DNA of 64,000 bases from Lyophyllum atratum (GCA_014905825.1 JACGCN010000022.1:744001-808000); one strand, 5' to 3'; positions 39,098-51,209 are shown, counted from the first letter of the stretch. Translations and numbers: made by a program. The notes: a model not told the origin generated them from the sequence alone.

Positions 39098-41321
39098 TCA
39101 CTTCCTATGTCCGAAGTTGACGTGAACGGCCTTGACGTTCGTGTAGCTATATCATAGTCAGCGTCCGTGCCAATGAAAGAGAAGGGAAAACAGCTTACTT
39201 GTGGAGGGCGTACTCGCCAAGCTCGCGACCAATACCAGACTGCTTGTACCCACCGAACGGAACGTTCGGGTGCAGCTGGTTCACGCAGTTAACCCAAGCC
39301 GTACCCGCGCGCAGCTTATGCGCCGTCTGCAGCGCACGATCAAGGTCCTGGCTGAACACGGCGGCCGCAAGTCCATACACTGCCCGCGCTACATCAACTC
39401 TCATTCTCGCAAAGATGAAACGGAAAGTACGCACTGGTATCGTTCGCCTGCTTGATCACGTCTTCCTCGTTGTCGAACTTGATCACCACACCGACAGGCC
39501 CGAAGATCTCTTCCTGGACGATCTTCATCTCCGGCTTTGTGTCGGTGAAGATGGTCGGGTTGATGAAGTATCCCTCCGAGCCGAAACGGTCGCCGCCGAG
39601 GTGGACGGTCGCGCCTTCCTGCTTTCCGGAGTCGATGTAGTTCATGATGCGCTAGATAGACGCATGAAGTTCAGTTTATACAACGATAGGTGGAGGAGGG
39701 GAAGACGAACGTCGTATTGGATCTGAGAGACCTGGGGGCCTTGGTCAATATCCGTCGCGAAAGGGTCCCCGACTCTGATAGACTGAGCCTTGGCCGTGAA
39801 CTTCTTGAGGAACTCGTCGTAGATTCCAGACTGCACGAAGATACGCGAGCCAGCGCAGCATGCCTGACCGTGGTTCCAGCTATATCACCCCCACCTCTAC
39901 CGTCAGCGTGAGCGATGATACGAAAGAGAAGAGCAACGTACAAGATCCCATGCGCAGCCCAGTTAACCGCCTGCTCCAAGTTCGCGTCGTTGAAGATGAT
40001 GTTCGGACTTTTCCCACCGAGCTCCAGCGTTACCTGCTTGAGATTGCTCTTCGCCGCGGCCTCCATGATTTTGCGCCCGACGAGGGTGCTGCCCGTGAAA
40101 GAGACCTTTTCGATGAGCTGGTGAGAGCTGATCGCGGCACCGACGGTGTTGCCGTAGCCAGTGAGGATGTTGACGACGCCGGGCGGGAAGCCAGCTTCTT
40201 GGATGAGGCCTGCCATGCGGAGAGCCGTGAGGGGCGTGAATTCGGACGACTGGAGATGCGGGTGTGAAAAGACGTCCGAGAGAAACGCAGAAGGCTCACC
40301 TTGAGAACGATCACGTTTCCGGTAGCCAATGCTGTCAAAGGTATTAGATACGAGTATGTTCGTGATTGGTGGGATGCATACCAGGGCCGATCTTCCAGGT
40401 GAAGAGGAGGACTATTTCTGATATTAGTTTTGATCTTCACGAAGGCGGAAAGAAGACGTACGAGGGAAGTTCCCTACAGGTTCGGAAACTCACGTTAGTT
40501 TTGAGAATATTCGCAGTACTCTAGACGTACATGGCAAGATTTGTCCCTAAGTCGATGATTAGTGATAGAATAGAAACGATGACGGCGACCGAATACTCAC
40601 GACGACTCCAATTGGCTCGTGACGGGTGTAGATCAATTTCTTTTCGTCGGTCTGTCACAAGGCTTGTTAGTGCGCTTCCTTTGAAGATTCTGTCTGTACA
40701 GACCTCGATCGTCTGGCCCGTGATCTTGTCGGCCCAGCCAGCGTAATATTTGATGACATCGATAGCGAAAGTCACATCGGTACCATGGGCCCACTCGAAC
40801 GTTTTACCTAGACGAGGCATCAGTAAAGGAGTATCAGATGAAACTAGCGAGACGCACCGTTATCCAATGCCTCGAGCGCAGCGAGCTCTCCTTTGTGTTC
40901 CACCATGAGCGCGGCTAGTTTGTTCAACAGCTCTCCGCGTGATGCTCCCGACGCGTTAAGTCCCCAGGTAGTATCGAAGGCCCTCTGGGCGGCTGCCACG
41001 GCGACGTCGACATCCTTCTCGGTGGCCTCAGAGACCTTCGTGATGACTTTGCCGTTTGCTGGTGGTCAGGAACAACGTATCAGTTCAGGGTCAAGCGGTT
41101 TGCAAAACAAACTCGGCACGCACTCGGATTGATCACTCTGATAAGATTACGATGAAGACACGATTAGATGCGTTCATCGAGACGTCAGTGGGGAAGGCTT
41201 ACTCGATGTCAGTCTTGTTCGCGCCATCGACGAACTGGCCATTGATATACAGACCAGTGGAGAACGAGGCCTTGCCCTTGAAGGCGGCAGTGTTCCATTC
41301 GTGAGAGAAGGTGGCGGGCAT
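39098..41321 (-). CDS. NAD(P)-dependent aldehyde dehydrogenase
   Basis: The start [20 protein letters not shown] is at 41321, followed by many short introns. Visible motifs in order: [95 protein letters not shown] (Rossmann and coenzyme loop), [13 protein letters not shown] with the general-base Glu, [13 protein letters not shown] with the nucleophilic Cys, [20 protein letters not shown], and [21 protein letters not shown] last exon, [15 protein letters not shown], ends at 39098. All catalytic residues are present. No clear mitochondrial presequence; a cytosolic ALDH oxidising acetaldehyde or similar aldehydes is the best fit. Confidence 0.94.
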
Positions 41322-42179
41322 GTTTAATGAGGGCAGAGAGTGGAGATCCGGATTATTTCCCTACTGTCTTATATACGAGTTCCGGGTGGGAAAGTGGGAT
41401 CACTGTTTAGGGGGTATAACAGTCAGCGCGGTCAGCTGGTCTCGCGTCTGAGTTTCTGAGTGCCACAGAAGCTCCAACCGCCGCAACGTCGTTCACTGCT
41501 CGCTACATCATACCCTTCGAATAGGATCTTCGACAGGTCTTATAGCGCTCGAACCGAATATCTCAAGGACTATGGAGACGCTCAATCCACGACCAATTGT
41601 CCGGGATATGAGGGATTGTATATGAGGGATTGTATATGCATACCAGCTTTTCAATCTCACCACGGTCAGACATGCCCAATTTGTATCCATGGGGTTGGAA
41701 TCTGTGAGAATCGTTGTGATCGAAGAGGTCAAGATCAAGTCAAGATAGCGGGGATACCCCACGTCCCCGGGCCGGTACCAGATCACTCCCGCTTCTAATT
41801 TCAATAACCGTCAAGCTGTTCCGTAGCCTTCTCTTCTTGTACTTCCATGTCCCATCCTTCAACAAGCTCGTGACGCCGCTAGATCTAATGGAATACGATG
41901 TGACTTCATTAGGCCAAGAGACGTCATTCGATTCGTCCTGAAATTCACTGCACCTCGGTTATTTATCATGTACCAGCCCACCGAAAACACACCCCATCGC
42001 GTCGAAGCGGAGTTCTGGAGCATGGTGGACTTCTTTTCTGCAGATAAAAACGCTGGGAAACGCTGGCTTATGAGTCGTCGAGCCCTGACGTGGATCATTA
42101 TATCAGGAGCGCCGAGGATCTTCGAAAAAGCCGATTGCCCCGGACGCGTAACGTTTCCTTCCCGCCTTCCTTAATAGTG
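41322..42179. other. Intergenic, nothing recognised
   Basis: ALDH promoter side. Short repeats such as TATGAGGGATTGTATATGAG (about 41607) but no gene. Confidence 0.5.
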
Positions 42180-42458
42180 AATCCGAGCAGTCGAACGTAT
42201 TGTTCTGATGCTGAGCCTGCGGTCTACCGAATATTACACCTCAGGTAAAAAAGGAGAATAACTCACGTCATCTGTAACTTCCTCGTGTCGGTCCAGAAGC
42301 TGGGAATGCGAGAATTCCTGAATCTGAGCAGTTGAACGTGTTGTTCCGATGTCGCACCTGCGCTCTACTGGACGTTACACCCAAGGTAAAAAGGAGGATA
42401 ACCAGCGTGATCGTGTAACTTCTTCGTGTCGGTCCAAAAACTTGGAACACGAGACACT
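42180..42458. repeat. Tandem duplication, about 141-bp period
   Basis: Units at 42180-42320 and 42321-42458 share GAGCAGT, GAACGT, TTGTTC, the block CAGGTAAAAAAGGAGAATAA (second copy AAGGTAAAAAGGAGGATAA), and CGTGTCGGTCCA. They are diverged. Confidence 0.7.
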
Positions 42459-42515
42459 CAGCCCGTCCATCAGATTTACTTGAGGTCAGCCACTGATAGA
42501 ACTACCATGGCATTA

Positions 42516-43142
42516 GGGTCTGTTCGGCAACCAAACCTGGGTCAGGTTTGGGGTCAGGTTTGCTTACATATACGTCAGGTGACTATCTCGGAAACGACCG
42601 AGCGCATGTGATGCAGTATTTAGAACTCGCAAATTCTGACGCTTTCTGGACCGGCTTCATTCCGCTGAAAGTATCTTCAGGGATTTCTACATTGTTATTT
42701 TGCATTAATATACTATATTTGCTTTTTGGTCCTGCCTGAAAATTTGAGAAGCCAAAGCCAGCAAGAAACTATTGAAAAATTATATTTTAAGATTTTCTCC
42801 CCAAGTGTTTGTCACGGAGTTTTTTAAAACTCCTAAATTGTAACATTTTCTGAGCCCGGCTTCATTCCGCTGGGAGTATTATCAAGGATTTCTAAATTCT
42901 TATTTTCCAACGGTATACTAGAAATGTTTTTCTTTGACTCCGAAGAGTTTGAGAAGAAAAAGTGAACAGCAAGATATTAAAATATAAATTCTAAGATTTT
43001 CTCGAAACTCCTAAGCAAGCTTGACCAAGCAAACATGGACGCGACGCGACGCGCACACGATCGTTTCCGAAACAGTCACATGATGTCTATGTAAGCAAAC
43101 CTGACCCCAAACCTGACCCAGGTTTGGTTGCCGAACAGACCC
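42516..43142. mobile_element. Tourist-like MITE (PIF/Harbinger type), 627 bp
   Basis: The ends are perfect inverted repeats of about 55 bp beginning GGGTCTGTTCGGCAACC and extending with a few mismatches to about 80 bp (TCGGAAACGA). The element is flanked on both sides by TTA (42513-42515 and 43143-43145). GGG-start ends with a TTA/TAA target duplication are characteristic of PIF/Harbinger and Tourist elements. The AT-rich interior has no transposase frame, so it is non-autonomous. Confidence 0.85.
42640..43012. repeat. Internal direct duplication within the MITE
   Basis: About 42640-42800 and 42848-43012 share GGCTTCATTCCGCTG, GGGATTTCTACATTGTTATTTT-like and AAGATTTTCTC blocks. This shows an internal duplication before or after transposition. 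Confidence 0.7.
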
Positions 43143-43145
43143 TTA

Positions 43146-44319
43146 GATGCCATGAACGAGGTGTTACTGGATTCTGCTCGCTCAATATGAGATTTACCCT
43201 TGATATCGACGCACTGGCTAGTAACATCCTACAAGCGCTCGAGAACGAAGTCTTTCCCATAGACACGGTGACTCCCCGCAATAGCAACATCGGATCCGTC
43301 AAACACATCCACGGCCAAACCTCCCTTTCACACCACACAACAGCCAACACAAGACGAGACAACAATGAACATGATCACCCCAGCCGCCATCCATCTCCCC
43401 CCAGCAAGACTCAACTCCCACTTCCCACTTTCCACGTCCTAACGCAAAAAACACCCAACACGATAAAACCCGAGAAAAAGCATTGAGCAAGTTTGCATTA
43501 CCGACAATTCGACCCACTACCCCAAAAGAAACGAGTACCCCGAAATAATATGGAAAAGACGTCTCAAAGTCCAAGACGTCGTCCTCCCCTCCATAACAGA
43601 ACCAGTGGGGGAAGAGGAGGAGGGGAGGGGACGGCGCCATGTATGTATTTTGATATAAAACGATAATCGCAGCGGAATATATGTATGGTGTACGGGTGTA
43701 TGGTGTATGACCGGGTCCGGGCGGGGCGTATCTAAGCACGGCGAGGGCGGGGGTGGATGCAGACGGAAAGACGGAAACTAAAATGAGTGTGCTGGTCAAA
43801 CGAGAGACTTGGATGGTGGATGGGAATGCGATGATGAGAGGCAAAGAATGCGTGCGATAGATACATTGTAAGGAACGAGCGAGACCCAGCGAAAATAGAT
43901 AGGTATATCTACCAAAAGAAATAAAAAAAAGCGCATCGACATGGGCGCGTGAAACAGGGTGAGACAGGCAGCGTATATGGGAGCAGGCGCAACAATAATC
44001 GTTTCTGGTGGGGATGCGCGAGCAAAAGATAAGATCAAGTCCCAGCATACAAAATACGGGGTCGGGGTCGGGGTCGGGTTTGGGTGGGCGAGGTCGTGAA
44101 TAAGGAGCGTAAATTACATGTAAACGTAAGGTATGAGTGGAGGAAAAATAAAAAAAAGGGTCCACGTGATGATTTTCCGAGAGGTTCGTGCAAGGGAGCG
44201 AGGAGCGAGGGAGCAAGCAAAGAATGATGTGATGGTCTTGAGGTATTTTTTGGTGTTGTTGTTGTTGAGCGTTGTCTTAAGTATATACATATGATCATGC
44301 GAGGTATCGAGATGATCGG
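43146..44319. other. 3' flank of the KRE6-like gene, nothing recognised
   Basis: A 305-codon minus-strand frame (44216-43299) is open, but its composition is that of a non-coding C/T-rich stretch with low-complexity runs, and it lacks any domain. Confidence 0.5.
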
Positions 44320-47300
44320 TCAACAACCATCGTACTGCGAAACCACAAGCATCAAGTCAACACGACCATAGCGACGAGACAAGAAAGGGAAAAGAACGTA
44401 CGAGGCTGTTCTTGGGTTTCACCCAATTCCATGTCGTCGTGTTGACATCTAGCACAGGTCCCCATCAGCAGCAGAAGACGATAACGAAGGGAAGCACGAC
44501 GTACTTTGGTATGCATCAGCGTGTTGATTGATATAGTCCGCCGTAGGGTAATCCTTCGGGCTGCAGCCGACGTTCGTGGCGCCCTTGCGCTGGTACACCC
44601 GAACATAGTCGATCAAGAACTCGGCCGGGAAGATCATCGTCGACAGGTCAATCTGCTGCCAGTTCTCTAATCAAATAAACGTGTCAGCAGGCGGCAGAGG
44701 GGGAACAAAAGGAGCGAAAAGTTGGGGTCATGAAAGGTAGGGTATGATGCACGACGTCACACCAACATCGTCGGTGTTGGCGAAGACGAAGACGAGGCAC
44801 GAGGTCCGACGCCCAAAGGACAGCGCCAACGGAAAAGGCGAGACCGTTCGTAGCAAGGCCCACACCCCACGTAGCCGATACACCAAAACGCCAAAGCCCG
44901 AAACCACAAAAAGCCAAGTCACTCACGCGACATCCCCAAATTCAGCACCAAACTCATCGGCTCCTCCGGAACCAACCTCTGCCCCACCCCACTCCCCCCT
45001 ACCCCCTGATCAGGCCCCACCGCCCCCGCCCCAATCCGGTGACTCTGCCTCCCATCCACCTGCCACGTGATGTACCCCTCCGGCGCGTTTTTCGGGTTCG
45101 CCCAGTACTCGAAGCCTACACATGGAGGAAGGCGGTGAGTAAGGAAAGGGGGAAGGGGAGGGAGAGGGGAGGGAAGGAGGGAAAGGACGTACCGAGGGTG
45201 GTATACCGCCTCCCCGAACCCTGGAACATATCCGGTCTCAACTCTACAATCCCCGACACCGCCTGCTGCCTACACTCCCACCAATTTAAAAACGTCCAGC
45301 AAAAAACAAAGAGAAAAAAGAAACGCACACAGCACTCCCATGATACGTATTCGCACGCGTCACATCCGGCGAAAACACCTCCCACTCCTCCTTCGTCCCA
45401 TTCCCATACAAATAATCATGCGTGAACGGCGCAAACTGCGCGCTCTGCGACACCACCTGCCCCACACCCCCCTCCTTGTTCTTCTCCGCTTCGAAGATGT
45501 CGATCTCCGGCGCGCCCCGGCCTTTGTACGCGCCGTTGGTGATGGGGCCTGGGTGGTCGGAGTTTGGGCAGGAGCAGGCGCTGTGGGAGGGGGAGGGGGT
45601 GGTTAGATAGGGGAAGGGGAGGGGAAGGGGAAATAAAGAAACTCACGATAGTCGTTGCCCACTCAACCAACTCAGCTCAAAATTGTACTTATCCCTCGAC
45701 GCATCCGAATGCAGCGCAGCCGCCGGCCCCAGCTTATCCTTATTCGTCTGGTTCGGGAACGTTCCAACATCGCACGAGTCGTACCTACGCGACATGTCAG
45801 GTTTCGAGGCGCGGGGAAGGAGGGGGGAACGACGTACGTGTAGGGCCACATGCCGTCTGTCGTCGCGGGGTATCCGGGGCGCGCGAGGTTGCCCATCGTC
45901 CATGCGCCAGGCCACTACATGGAAGGGAGGGGTGAGTCACGTGGTCTTCGGGGGACGAGGGATGAAGGGGACTTCAACAAGGGGGGGAGGTACGAACAAG
46001 GGGGAAAGGCACGGAGAAGAGGAGAATAAAAAGGGAGAGGATATGAGCGGCGAAGACGCATACATCCCCCCCTCACGAACCCGACAAAAGAATCAACTCA
46101 CATATCCCTGCGTATTCTGATCCGGGCCAGGCAACACCACCGACACCTCAATATACCCACTCGTAAAACAAAACTTATTCCAACTCTGCAGCATCCCCGA
46201 CCTATAATTCAACAAATGATTCTCCGCCGCCGTAAACGGCGCCGTCGACCCCGGCGTGATCCCCGCCTTCAACGTATCCGCGCTGTCCATCGTGATCACC
46301 AGACTCCCATTCCGCGTTATGACTTGAGAGGGGTCGTACCACTCCATGTCGGCGGTGGCGCCGTACCAGAGGTCGGCGGCTTCCCAGAAGGGGTCGTCGC
46401 CCGGGTAGAAGGTGCGCCCGTCGGTGTTGAACTCGTCGGAGAAGACGAGCTCGTACTCGTGACCGTCGTACCCTGCGCGGGTTTTGGCGGCGTCGGGGGT
46501 CTCGGTGTCGATGAGGTCGGGCATTTGGGACAGGACCGGGGCTTGGCCTGGTATGCATCATCAGTTGAACGAACTTGGTGAAAGGAAGAGAAAGGAGACG
46601 CACCAGTAGCATTAATCCGAATATTCCCATCAATCTTATTATTCCTCGCCGCATTCCGATAAAACGTCAGGACGGGGTAAAACACGAACAGACACAACAG
46701 CGCCGCTATCAGCCCCACCAGCACCGCCACGTTCAACAACCCCCTCCACGGGAACCGCGTCTTCCGATGGCCCTTCGCCTCCGGATCGTGCAGAAAATCC
46801 TCCTCATCCGGCGGCTCCATCTCATCCAGCGCCGGATCGTACTCGTACGGCACCAGCCCCCTCGGCACCGTCGGGAACGCCGAGTCCCGATTCGAGCCTG
46901 CCCCGCCCCCGCCCCCACCTGCACCTAAGGGGTACTTGGAGTCCAGGGAGATGAAGGACGAGCCAGAGGAAGAGATGGTGCTGGCTCTGTTCGCGCCGCC
47001 CGGGAACTTCGGGGGCGGGGGGAGGAGGTGCGAATCGCGGTGCGAGGAAGAGGCGGTGTCGTCGTCGGAGGCGAGGCGGTAGAGGAGCATGGAGCCCCTG
47101 TGCCCGCCGCCCATGCCTGCCATGCCCAGCCCCGTGCCGGAGGGGAAGGTAGAGGGGGGGCCGAGGGTGGAGTGGGTGTGTGCGGCGAGGTCGAGGTGGG
47201 AGGCGCGGGAGGTGGGGCGGGAGCGGGAGGAGGAGAAGGGGTTGGTGACGTGGGGTGGGGGGGAGGCGGGTGAGGGGTTTAGGGGCGACGAGATGAAGGA

Positions 47301-47540
47301 TGCTGAGGAGACGGCGCGGGTTGGCCGGGTGGAGGCAGACAGTGAGGAGGAGGGATGTTGGGCTCCATTGGTCGGGGACGTCGGTGAGGAGGGCTGGGCG
47401 AGACTGGTGGAGCCAGCGATGACGCTGGTGTCGGTGTGGTGTGCGGGCATGGAGGTGGAGGGCAGGAGACGGGCGAACTCTGTAGTCTGCGGGCTGGGAC
47501 TGGGCGGATCTGAGTAGTCGTCTGGTGCGACAGCCGCCAT
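44320..47540 (-). CDS. KRE6: KRE6/SKN1-family GH16 protein for beta-1,6-glucan synthesis
   Basis: A type II membrane protein. The cytoplasmic N-terminus of about 270 residues is Ser/Pro-rich (start at 47540, [20 protein letters not shown]). One helix follows, [20 protein letters not shown], then the lumenal SKN1/GH16 domain: [88 protein letters not shown], and the catalytic-type [10 protein letters not shown] (ExDxxE). Then come [50 protein letters not shown] and [19 protein letters not shown]. The last small exons give [13 protein letters not shown] and YDGC, ending at 44320. Kre6 and Skn1 are required for cell-wall beta-1,6-glucan and act in the ER/Golgi. The architecture is complete. Confidence 0.95.
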
Positions 47541-48670
47541 CGCACGCGGGAGAGAGAAAGGAGTTGTGAAGGAAGGTGGTCTGCGGTGCGAGTGTCGAAA
47601 AACACCGACAGCTATTTACGTAATCATTAACCCGTCATCGAGATTCACCGCGCGCCTGAATCTTCTCACACTCGTGCAGATCCATGACGCATAGCGACGA
47701 TCCTCTGCGGTCCCACCTCACCTACACTCTCTCCTCCTCATGCCTTTCATTCAACGCCTAGGTTCAACAGCACACATGGACCCACGCACGCATAGCTTCG
47801 AACTCACACACCACGGCTTCTCTTCTTCTTTTCTCAGACCTGTTTCCTTGCGGTTTCTTGGCCCCCGTGATACCCTCACACGGACCCGACTCGGCCATCC
47901 CCTCGTGATCCCGCCGTACGTCTCACTCGCACAGCCTCCGTGCACTTCAGACACCTCGTGTCCTACTGCGGAATCCACAATACCGTCGGCTGTCTCTTAT
48001 CCGTCCCACGGTCATCCTCGTTGGTACAACCTCGACCGATTCGATTCGAATAACGTCTCATGGCCTTTATTTTAGGAATACCGCAGCAGCCGTGGCTTCA
48101 CCGATGGCTACAGGCAGGACGGCGGGAGACCACGTTCACAAATCCTCGAAACCTGATACTTCATGCGTGTCTTACCTCGGAATCAACGTCGATACGTCGC
48201 CCGGGATCTTTATCGGCATAAGAAACTGGCTACCGTATGTCCAATCCCCTTCCTTTGCGAAATCGGATCAACCATGTCCTCTCGAACAGTATGTCATGGC
48301 GTCATAAACGACGACACCATGATCTGAAGACATGTCACACATGGCGGGGCGGCGATAGCACATTCCACCGACGCGGAGCTGGGCGAAGAGAGCAGACGAA
48401 AACATGTCGACGTCACGCCCAAGCCCATCTGCCGCTCTCCGAAATTCATCCTCGCTCCCTTGACCACCCGGATCGACACTAAATGACCGTTCACGCGTTC
48501 ACGACGTAGCCTACTCGACTTTCTCCCGCCCTATCCCCGCTTGCCAAACGACACACCCGACCATATCGTTCAACGATGTTCCCTCCGTGTGGCCCCTACT
48601 ATCCAACGAAGGAATGGCGATGCGCAGGAGATGTGATGATTCCCCCGAGCATCGCGCGGTGCCGAATGGT
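47541..48670. other. KRE6-like promoter side, nothing recognised
   Basis: No gene seen. Plus-strand frames at 47740-48075 and 48092-48307 have no protein features. Confidence 0.5.
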
Positions 48671-48672
48671 CT

Positions 48673-48732
48673 GGGAAAGGGAAAGGGAAAGGGAAAGGGA
48701 CAGGCGCCGACGACGACGACGACGACGACGCC
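48673..48732. repeat. Microsatellites GGGAAA and GAC
   Basis: A run of GGGAAA repeats (about 48675-48700) is followed by CGACGACGACGACGACGACG (about 48712-48731). They lie immediately before the start of the duplicated GH47 block. Confidence 0.85.
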
Positions 48733-48764
48733 GATCTGGAAGAAACGGAATAAGGACCAGGTCG

Positions 48765-50082
48765 GCGACGTCCTCTATGTTCCCTGTCTATTCCATCAAC
48801 GCCAACTCGTGAACCTGTTCCCTGCCCATCTGCTTTCTTCGGAGGCGACGAGCCGTCGGCTCGGGTTTAGGTGCCTCGCGCTACTACGTCACGGTATGCC
48901 TCGTCCTCGCGGCTTTCTGCTCCATGTGTGACATGCATCTGAATAGGATGTACGACGCGAACGTCGCGGATGGCCTGTGTCGCGGAATGGGCGGCCTTTC
49001 GATGGTAAATGATTTCTGTTATACCTAGCTCAACCTTTGCTCATCGTGCTAGATCGTGCTACGTAGACCGATCAGAATGTGTTTCTGTCGGCGCCTCCGC
49101 TGATAGCGGGTAGGAGTACCACCTCAAGCAATATCAGCAACGACATCAGAGCCCTGACCCAAGGTCCGTGACCCTCTCCTCCCATTCCTGTTCCCGCTAA
49201 CGGACCTCTGGAAACCAGACTTGAACCAAACCTCTAGTCAATGGACGGCATCATCAACGAACTCATTCACGTAACACTGGACCGCCTACCTGCTCAGTTC
49301 TCTAGGTCGCCTCCACCAACGGCAACGCCATCTCGCCTGTTGACGCGCACGCTAATCGGTCATATGTTTTGGATAGCAAGACACGGGAGCGCCATCAGTG
49401 GGGTGCGGATGGCCTCGTGTATACATCCTACACCGCGTATGTGGACCAACGTTCGGAGCTGGGGCCGGATGAAGCCTGGGCGAGGGTAGGTCGAGGTGTT
49501 GGAGGATTGCGAGAAGGATGGGTTAGGAGGGTCGAGGCCGCAGAGGTATGTGAAACGGGAGGGGAGCGATACGGAGAGGGATGAGTTGGATTATGAGCTG
49601 GCGTCGGCTGTTTAGTTGTTGAGGCCCGAGGTTCGTTCTTTCGTTCTGGAATGGTGTGATGGTATTTGAAGCTGACGGCGGACATCGTTCGATAGACTGA
49701 AGAGAGCATCTATGTGTTGTGGAAGACGACCGGGGAGTGCGAAATGGCGGGAATAGGGGTATGAGGTCTCTACCGCGATCGAACGGAACGCGAAGACATC
49801 GTTTGGCTATGCTTCCGTCGATCAGGTTGATCGCGATGAGGTGCGGAAGATCGACGATATGCCGAGGTATGGATGGTCTTCTCTCTCTTGCATGTCTCGC
49901 CCCGCTCATATAGTTATCCATAGCTTCCTCCTAGCCAAGACGCTCAAGTATCTCTACCTCCTCTTCGAGGACGGCGACCCTTACCTGTTCTCGATATGGG
50001 TGTTCGACACGCAGGCGCATCCGTTGCCGGTTTTCGAGTGGGCGGAGTGCCAGAAGAATACATATGATGTTAAGCAATGGTC
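48765..50082 (+). pseudogene. GH47 alpha-mannosidase pseudogene (inverted duplicate)
   Basis: Collinear with the intact GH47 gene at 29949-32112 but on the opposite strand. Matching parts include TATTCCATCAACGCCAACTC (about 48791), TTCGGAGGCGACGAG (about 48838), MDGIINELIHVT at 49241, ERHQWGADGLVYTSYTAYVD at about 49380-49450, TGTGTTGTGGAAGACGAC at about 49713, and finally [18 protein letters not shown] with ending NTYDVK near 50070. The first half is lost. The region between GIINELIH and the EHLACF equivalent is scrambled, several frames are shifted, and the LEHLACFLPG catalytic block is not recognisable. Clearly non-functional. Confidence 0.88.
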
Positions 50083-50722
50083 TTGTTCGTGGTTACTGCA
50101 CGTCCTCTGGTGTTCATGTTTTTGGGAACGCTGGTGACAAACAGTTATCGATTGAATTGGTCATTGGCTCTATTTCGTTTTCCTTCGTGTAATCCTGGCG
50201 ATAGTGCCAAAGCTTGAGGCTTGAGCTACGCGTTATCTTTCTCGAAACTGCCCCCTCGGGGCTCAAATGCACTGAGCGCAGTGATGGACATTGGATCAGA
50301 TAAGATAATGATTCTGGCTTGAACTCCGTCAGTGTTCCATTCATGATCAAGCCTATCCACATGTGCATCCTCTTGGTCCCGCGCTGTCGCGCCAAGCGCG
50401 CGACACAGTGAGTACTCCTTGGTGTGACCCTTTTCAGATCGTATCATACCTCGCCCGCCCTGCGCTACTTGAACTGATCGCACCCTCGTCAATATTACTG
50501 AGGTCGAAAATTCTCTCCAGACGATGGGAGGGATAGCAGAGCTCCTGAATTGAACTGCGGGGGGATGCTTTTATTTCCTCGTGATTTGAGCGCTTGTTCT
50601 GACAGATGCCATCCACGTGCGTACCAGTGTTTGAATACAACCCAGAACCCTGCAGACACGCCATCCCTCCCTCGACCAGGACATCTTCGCTGTCAGCTTT
50701 GACGCAGCCTCACTGTCCTAAC
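50083..50722. other. Duplicated NLR upstream region
   Basis: Counterpart of 29087-29948 in inverted orientation. The minus strand carries ACCAAGAGGATGCACATGTG near 50370 and GGCGAGGTATGATACGATCT near 50450. Confidence 0.75.
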
Positions 50723-51030
50723 ATGTCAGACTCTTCCGACTCTGAGCAATATCTTATCGGCCCTCGATCAAACATAAACCTAAATCTCACCAAAGCTCGT
50801 AACACTAACATGCATATCAGCCACAGCGCTTTCAATGACGTTCAAGGAGACTTCAATACCTATAACTCGAGCGGAAGCATGTCTATTCAGTATAACGAAA
50901 CTGGTGCGCACCTCTATTCAGGCTCCAGCCTCGGGTATGACCAATGTTGACGACGTTGTGACTGAAGGCCTGGATACTTTACTAAGGGCCTATGTCCCTG
51001 GTGCCGCGTACGCAGGCTATGTACTGTAGT
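50723..51030 (+). pseudogene. Truncated NLR N-terminus (duplicate), cut by a transposon
   Basis: Starts MSDSSDSEQYLIG at 50723 and matches the NLR at 29086: HISHSAFNDVQGDFNTYNSS, then GSMSIQYNETG. An intron of about 66 bases (GTGCGC to AAG) joins to LDTLLRAYVPGAAYAGYV. The DNA transposon begins at 51024, and its terminal repeat supplies the stop (CTG TAG). The sequence beyond the transposon (from 55670) does not resume the NLR, so the gene was already cut there or the junction is complex. Over the 34 codons around HISHS...NETG, most differences from the source gene are silent. Confidence 0.85.
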
Positions 51031-51048
51031 GTTTCGACCGAGTGTTCA
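51024..51048 (+). repeat. Left terminal inverted repeat of the Ulp1-DDE transposon
   Basis: Begins CTGTAGTGTTTCGACC next to TA. Its mate is at 55643-55667. Confidence 0.9.
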
Positions 51049-51049
51049 G

Positions 51050-51125
51050 GTCACGCATCACGGAGGGTCGTGAACTGAACACTTTCGGTACATGTCACGG
51101 CTCACGGTCGGCCGTGAACACTTAG
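51050..51125. promoter_or_regulatory. Left sub-terminal TGAACACT motif cluster
   Basis: TGAACACT or its complement occurs near 51040, 51077 and 51115, with CACGG-type repeats between. Candidate transposase-binding sites. Confidence 0.5.
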
Positions 51126-51209
51126 AAAATTAAGACAAAAAAGCAATTTTTTCGGCCACAGGCGCTACCACACCACACGAATATACATCCTGTTAGTCAT
51201 TTCAACAGC

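Noticed and set aside
43299..44216. 305-codon minus-strand frame downstream of the KRE6-like gene
   Set aside because: Long, but its residue composition follows a C/T-rich non-coding stretch. It contains no domain, and it overlaps the expected 3' UTR side.
46317..47540. KRE6 frame continuing to a stop at 46317
   Set aside because: The last 85 codons of that frame are intron and out-of-frame sequence. The true reading switches frame at the intron before [14 protein letters not shown].
48673..48732. Short regular repeats considered as a CRISPR-like array
   Set aside because: They are simple GGGAAA and GAC microsatellites without spacers, and the genome is eukaryotic.
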